Below the pieces are notes generated by a model. That model had not been told where the DNA came from and made no database searches. It saw only the letters and a program-made list of their open reading frames with translations. This document shows, in pieces, positions 59,608 to 64,000 of a stretch of 64,000 bases of DNA. The stretch lies in NCBI GenBank assembly GCA_964434865.1, contig CAYSWV010000019.1, forward strand, positions 1 to 64,000, written 5' to 3'. The stretch is from CAYSWV01 sp964434865 (GTDB lineage Bacteria > Cyanobacteriota > Cyanobacteriia > Thermostichales > Thermostichaceae). The position numbers were made by a program, and so were the translations under genes. Position 1 is the stretch's first letter. Each line of letters begins with the position of its first letter.

Positions 59608-61544
59608 CTCTACCGACCTCACCCTGGAAAGTCTTGCTCCTAGAAGATAATTCTGCAGATGCTGATCTACTGAGGGAACTGCTGGAACCCCCCCATTGGC
59701 TCATCACTCATGTTGAATTACTCGGTGAGGCCTTGGACCAGTTAAAGTCTGAATCCTTCCATATTGTACTAGCTGACCTATCGTTGCCAGATGCTTTTCA
59801 TTTAGAAAGTGTGATCCAACTGCATCGTCACCATCCTCATTTACCCCTAATTGTCCTGACTAGCCTCGATGATGAGTGTATGGGCTCACAGGCTTTACGC
59901 TATGGAGCTCAAGACTATTTAGTCAAAGGCCAAATCGATTATTCACTGTTACGACGGGCGATTCGTTATTCGATTGAACGAGCGGAGGCCCAACAAACCA
60001 TTCGTCAGCAAGCTGCAGCCATGGCCGCTGCAACAGAAGGGATAGCGGTATTAGATGCCAATCTACGGTTTCTCTCGGTTAATCAATCCCTGGCCACCAT
60101 CTACGGCTCCTCCCAAGCTGATCAGATCCTGGGGCAAGCCTGGCTTGACTTCTATCCTGAGGCAGAACGGCAACGACTGCAACCTCTCATTGATGTGGCT
60201 TTAACCCAACAGGGATCTTGGCAAGGCGAAGCTACTTGCTTAACTGAATTAGAGATTCAGGCTTTCCATTCCACTCAAGGATTCGCTAGCAATCTTCCAC
60301 CTCAACAAAGTCTGTATCAGGAGATATCATTATCGACTTTCAATGGCAATAGCTATATTTGTGTGATCCGAGATGTGACAGGGCGTAAGCTTGAAGCTGA
60401 AAAATTGCAGCAGAGCGAAGCAAAATTTCGACAGATGGCAGAGTCTATTAAAGATGTCTTTTATCTCCAGTCTCAAGATCTCAAAACACTTCTGTATATT
60501 AATCCTGCTTGTGAACAAATCTATGGATATGATAGTCAGGTGATCACCCAATCTAGAACTGGGTTAATCCAATTTGTTCATCCTGATGATCGAAAGCAGG
60601 TGCGGCGGGCCCTCAAGGGGTTTTTAAAGACACGTGATCCCTTTACTCAAGAATACCGCATTATCCAGGCGAGCCAGGCCATCCGTTGGGTATCCCATCG
60701 GGCTTATTTTGTCACTCCTCATTCTGGTCAACCTCTACGTGTTGCAGGGATTATCGAAGATGTGACAGATCGTAAGCAAACTGAATTAGAGCTTCAACGT
60801 AATTTGGACAAAGAACGAGAACTCAATGAACTTAAATCGCGTTTTATCACAACCATCTGCCATGAATATCGAACACCATTAACCTCAATTTTATCCTCAG
60901 CAGAAATTCTGGAAAACTATCCTACGAAGCTAACCCTGGAGCGCCAAACTTTACACCTCCGTCGAATCCAATCATCGGTAAAACATTTAGCCACCTTAGT
61001 TGAAGATGTCTTAATACTAGGTAAAGCTGAAACGCGAAAACTACGTTTAAATCCTACTTCAATTGAAGCCATTCAGTTCTGTCAAGACGTAATCGAAGAT
61101 ATCCAGCTCTCTAAGGGATATACTGCTCAACGACTATCCTTGATTAGTCAGCAGTCAGCTATCTCGATCAGAGCTGATCCTGATGTTCTCCGACAGATTT
61201 TAACCAATCTATTGACCAATGCTGACAAATATTCCGATCCTCAAACCCCTATTTATTTGACAGTAGAGATAGAGGATGACAGGCTGCTGATTAAGGTTAC
61301 TGACCACGGTATAGGTATTCCTTTAGCGGATCAATCGCACATTTTTGAAGCTTTTTATCGCTCTGATCAAGTTAATAGCATTCCAGGTACAGGATTGGGG
61401 CTAAGCATTGTTAAGCAGCTAGTTGAAGCTCAAAAAGGTGTCATTGCTCTGGAGAGTCAACCTGGTGTTGGGTCTACATTTACCGTAACTCTACCTATGC
61501 TTGGGTTAACTCAGGATCACTCATCCCATCAGCTAACGGCTTAA
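59604..61544 (+). CDS. Hybrid kinase: receiver, two PAS, HisKA, HATPase
   Basis: This 646-residue protein begins with a receiver domain (KVLLLEDNSADADLLRELL; acceptor in IVLADLSLPDAFH; LIVLTSLDDE; YLVKG near residue 115). Two PAS domains follow (near 145 and 275, IKDVFYLQSQDLKTLLYIN). HisKA (FITTICHEYRTPLTSILSSA near 415; phosphosite H) and HATPase (LTNLLTNADKYSD; DHGIGIPLAD; GTGLGLSIVKQL) come last. A receiver at the N-terminus is typical of cyanobacterial phosphorelay kinases that accept signals from an upstream regulator, here plausibly the Rcp1-like protein or the multi-PAS kinase. It ends the three-gene operon. Confidence 0.92.
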   Translation: MTLPTSPWKVLLLEDNSADADLLRELLEPPHWLITHVELLGEALDQLKSESFHIVLADLSLPDAFHLESVIQLHRHHPHLPLIVLTSLDDECMGSQALRYGAQDYLVKGQIDYSLLRRAIRYSIERAEAQQTIRQQAAAMAAATEGIAVLDANLRFLSVNQSLATIYGSSQADQILGQAWLDFYPEAERQRLQPLIDVALTQQGSWQGEATCLTELEIQAFHSTQGFASNLPPQQSLYQEISLSTFNGNSYICVIRDVTGRKLEAEKLQQSEAKFRQMAESIKDVFYLQSQDLKTLLYINPACEQIYGYDSQVITQSRTGLIQFVHPDDRKQVRRALKGFLKTRDPFTQEYRIIQASQAIRWVSHRAYFVTPHSGQPLRVAGIIEDVTDRKQTELELQRNLDKERELNELKSRFITTICHEYRTPLTSILSSAEILENYPTKLTLERQTLHLRRIQSSVKHLATLVEDVLILGKAETRKLRLNPTSIEAIQFCQDVIEDIQLSKGYTAQRLSLISQQSAISIRADPDVLRQILTNLLTNADKYSDPQTPIYLTVEIEDDRLLIKVTDHGIGIPLADQSHIFEAFYRSDQVNSIPGTGLGLSIVKQLVEAQKGVIALESQPGVGSTFTVTLPMLGLTQDHSSHQLTA

Positions 61545-61782
61545 GTTTACTTGTGCTTAGTGCTATCACATAGCTCCGAATGCCCCATTCTAAGACTCAT
61601 CATCTATTCAGTGACTCCATGAAACTAACAAAGCAAGATTATAGAAGTATCAAAACCGACAGCAATTGAGTTGTAGCCCATTAAGTATAGTGTAAGAGAT
61701 AGCCAGTTTTATCAGATGGGTACTGTATGATTGGCTCAGCAGCTAGTCATTCACCTGATTTGATAGCTAACAGGATCACACT

Positions 61783-63516
61783 ATGTCAGAGGCAAATGCT
61801 ATTGAAAATGAGACAACACCTGCAGCTGGACAAACCCTGCATCAAGACACCTCTTTTCTCCAAGTTTTATACCGCTCCAAACAAGTCAATGACTTAGATA
61901 CTCGCGCTCGCATTAATCTCCAACAAGAATTAATTGACTTTCTCAAAGATCCCGACAAATGGCTCTATCTATCTCGGGCTGAGCAACGGAAGCTGCTGTA
62001 TCGACTTCGACCTCAGCAAAAAATGGCAACTGCGTTCACCAGTGCAGTTAAGATCAAATGTTTTGATGATGAAGGTAGTATCGTTACCAAAGACGTGATT
62101 CTGCAACTAGATGCCAACCGTAATCGTAATCTAGAGCTTTTATTCAATCAAATTATCAACCCAGATATTGCTTCTATTTTTTTCGAGGAGTTTTGTTTTG
62201 GGTTGTTGGAACTTATCGATAAGTTGATTCATATTCAAAGTGTCACGTTACATTCGTTAGATGCGTTGTTAACGGAGCAGAATCAAGCAGACCTCCGGTT
62301 ATATTTTCCGTTTTCAGCCCAAGAGCTGACGGTGGTTCACGATAGTGGCAATGGATTTGAAATTCAGTTGATTCCGCGTTTTCTGCGACTACCATTAAAT
62401 AAACTCTTTTATGCTGTTAAACGGGCTGCACCGGATTTTCCGTCTCTTGTATTACAGTTCTATCTTGATCAATACTTTTTAAGTGACTACTGGATCAAAA
62501 AGTACCAGGGCACGGAAGACAACGCCAGGGTGATCCGCATCTTTTTAGCTAAAGCCTTTCATGCTATCCATCGAGCTAGTGGACTGACAACGGAGCATCT
62601 CGATCTACCAGAGGCTAACCATACCAACCGATTTCAATATTTGACGATCACTGATGAAGATACAGCACTATTGTTCAGCCAGGAATCCAGCCTCAACCCA
62701 GCTCAGCTAGAATTACGAGATAAATTTAAACAGTTTTTAGCGCAGCCTGAACCTCCAGAAGATACTAAGCAACGACGAGTCGTTACCGGGCCATCGGTCA
62801 AAGTAGAACTCACTTTAGAGAAAGTTTTGGAAGAGGTTTTTACTGATTATAGTGATCGGTATCAAGTCCACTGGAAATCACATGACTTTACCCGACCCAT
62901 CTGGTTACCCCAAGAGAATACCCTCGGTACCTTATCCTTAGTTGAGCGCCAAGCTTTGAAAGAGCATTTAACGGAAGTGATGAGAGCTGATTACCAAAGC
63001 CAATTAGCTACCTCTGAAGTTTATCTTCTCCATTTATGGACAGAAATGGCTGAGAAAGAATATGAAAATGAAGCCACCCATTCTCAACTCAAAGCCTTGG
63101 GCGTCAGTAAGTACCACTTTTCAGAAGAACTCATGCTGCTCTTAGCTAAACAACATCGTACTTTGGTATCCCAAAATGCTGTTGATGTGGTGAAGGGTAT
63201 TGTCCAACATCTAACGTTGATGGTGAGGTTAGGGACTCTATCTTTGGAAATGCTAATCCAACAACGCTATGATCGTATCAGTAGTGATGTGTTGCCTTAC
63301 CTGTATCATGTACGTGTTCCTAACCAACAGGGTGATCTGGTGTGGCAACCCTCTCCTTATCCGTTTGGCACGATGCTTTATGTCCTCAAAGTTTTGCCAG
63401 ATCTAATGCAGACTGAGACCGAGCAAACTGATCAGACTTCCATTAACCTAGCCAGAAACCTATTACAAGTCCTTTGCAACTTTGAGCGTAAGCAAGCAGA
63501 AGAGTATGGCATTTAA
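61783..63516 (+). CDS. Hypothetical protein, 577 residues
   Basis: I do not recognise this protein. It is soluble and mostly helical, with Gln- and Leu-rich segments. Visible landmarks are RARINLQQELIDFLKDPDKW near residue 45, YLSRAEQRKLLYRLRPQQ near 65, QFYLDQYFLSDYWIKKYQG near 228 and KVLEEVFTDYSDRYQVHWKS near 345. There is no signal peptide, TM segment or known catalytic motif. The ATG at 61783 lies in a weak context (ACAGGATCACACT before it). The composition and length show a real, probably cyanobacteria-specific protein. It stands 238 bases after the kinase operon. Confidence 0.65.
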   Translation: MSEANAIENETTPAAGQTLHQDTSFLQVLYRSKQVNDLDTRARINLQQELIDFLKDPDKWLYLSRAEQRKLLYRLRPQQKMATAFTSAVKIKCFDDEGSIVTKDVILQLDANRNRNLELLFNQIINPDIASIFFEEFCFGLLELIDKLIHIQSVTLHSLDALLTEQNQADLRLYFPFSAQELTVVHDSGNGFEIQLIPRFLRLPLNKLFYAVKRAAPDFPSLVLQFYLDQYFLSDYWIKKYQGTEDNARVIRIFLAKAFHAIHRASGLTTEHLDLPEANHTNRFQYLTITDEDTALLFSQESSLNPAQLELRDKFKQFLAQPEPPEDTKQRRVVTGPSVKVELTLEKVLEEVFTDYSDRYQVHWKSHDFTRPIWLPQENTLGTLSLVERQALKEHLTEVMRADYQSQLATSEVYLLHLWTEMAEKEYENEATHSQLKALGVSKYHFSEELMLLLAKQHRTLVSQNAVDVVKGIVQHLTLMVRLGTLSLEMLIQQRYDRISSDVLPYLYHVRVPNQQGDLVWQPSPYPFGTMLYVLKVLPDLMQTETEQTDQTSINLARNLLQVLCNFERKQAEEYGI

Positions 63517-63561
63517 TCCAGACCTACCATCAGGATCTACAGTCATTAGCGCCATGTTCAA

Positions 63562-64000
63562 TCATTCCACCTGCAATGCTGTTGAAAATGGATCTTCTGA
63601 ATTCTTAGCTGCTTGGTCCTGAACGATCCAAACTCGCACTTGCTCGATCTCTGTAGGTGTCCATCGTCCCAGTCGTTCAATACCAATCCCTTTACGAAAT
63701 GCATAAGCCAGCTCGGGTGATCCCTGTCGGTTAAAGACTTCAGGTGAAGTTAAAGTTGGAATTGCTGGGTTTTCGTCGGTGTTAGCAGTATCCTCTGATG
63801 TTGCTTCAGGATCTGCTGTTGCTGGATCGGCAGCTTGCGGATCCAATCCTCCATCCAGTGGAAATGGAGTGGGAATGAGGGTGCCATCATCAGCGGGTAG
63901 AACATCATCAGAAATTCCTAGAATGACAGAATGTCGCCGAGTCCAGCGGGGATTAATCAGATCACTACTTGGATCGCCAGGTTCTACATAAGCTAAAACA
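63562..64000 (-). CDS. C-terminal part of a gene cut by the right edge
   Basis: One frame is open from the right edge to a stop at 63562-63564, giving about 145 residues. The order from N to C is RWTRRHSVILGISDDVLP, an acidic Pro/Ala/Asp linker (LDPQAADPATADPEATSED) and a folded tail (GSPELAYAFRKGIGIERLG, then RWTPTEIEQVRVWIVQDQA). The start lies beyond the window. I do not recognise the family; the linker suggests two domains joined by a flexible acidic spacer. Confidence 0.6.
   Translation of the reverse strand, partial: VLAYVEPGDPSSDLINPRWTRRHSVILGISDDVLPADDGTLIPTPFPLDGGLDPQAADPATADPEATSEDTANTDENPAIPTLTSPEVFNRQGSPELAYAFRKGIGIERLGRWTPTEIEQVRVWIVQDQAAKNSEDPFSTALQVE

Noticed and set aside
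1..64000. Insertion sequences, prophage or integrative elements
   Set aside because: No transposase, integrase, phage structural gene or long terminal inverted repeats were seen on either strand.

Overview
The window reads as a cyanobacterial chromosome or scaffold. It carries a cytochrome cM gene, a CrtISO-type carotene isomerase, a geranylgeranyl-reductase-family enzyme, a GGPP synthase, a phytol-kinase-like protein, phytochrome-type response regulator and kinase genes, a phosphoketolase and a complete mycosporine-like amino acid (MAA) cluster. It is scaffolded: four runs of exactly 100 N are placeholders, and two of them sit inside tandem repeats. I do not assign a genus. No transposase, integrase, rRNA operon, CRISPR array or ordinary tRNA gene was seen.

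Layout. 1-9570: two MFS transporters, then the MAA sunscreen cluster on the minus strand in the order mysB, mysC, mysD, mysA. The mysA-like cyclase is divergent and carries a long N-terminal extension. 9571-15996: carotene isomerase, NUDIX hydrolase, a coiled-coil protein, tRNA-guanine transglycosylase, a small exported repeat protein and a CDF transporter. 16102-19905: the most unusual region (below). 19987-28905: heptosyltransferase-like GT9, DegT aminotransferase, phosphoketolase, a GST with operator-like palindromes upstream, gene remnants and an HMGL/LeuA-like enzyme. 29138-36840: two tandem CheY-like regulators, small hypothetical proteins, a membrane-anchored nuclease-like protein, an ArsA-like protein, ATP sulfurylase and a TPR protein. 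37040-55010: reductase, Wza-type export protein, phytol-kinase-like protein, cytM, a GH3 protein, a site-2 protease, a degenerate DinG-like helicase, gatB, a Ca2+/H+ antiporter, crtE and wecB. 55241-61544: an overlapping three-gene two-component operon. The window ends with a hypothetical protein and a gene cut by the right edge.

The standout. Between 16365 and 17103 lie five tandem units. Each has complementary ends flanking conserved internal motifs (5' side CCYAAC-like and AAGCTTACAT, 3' side GCTTNNNNACTTG) and a different cap. The caps are: a circularly permuted tRNA body with a closed acceptor stem containing ACCA; a tRNA-Thr(GGU)-like body; a 29-nt copy of the 23S rRNA helix-69 region plus extra hairpins; a reduced T-loop element; and a class II (Leu-like) tRNA body with a UGG anticodon. 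Directly downstream, each behind the same strong CAGGAGGTGAT ribosome binding site, are a BCS1-like AAA+ ATPase and a Ro60-like protein (helical TROVE-like region plus a vWA domain with intact MIDAS). The 3' strand of each unit resembles the Ro60-binding stem of Y RNAs. I infer a multi-RNA Ro60/Y-RNA ribonucleoprotein locus in which one stem displays several tRNA and rRNA mimics, coupled to an AAA+ motor and possibly to the small protein at 16102. Bacterial Y RNAs with tRNA-like modules are known; an array with varied caps including an rRNA mimic is not something I know to be described.
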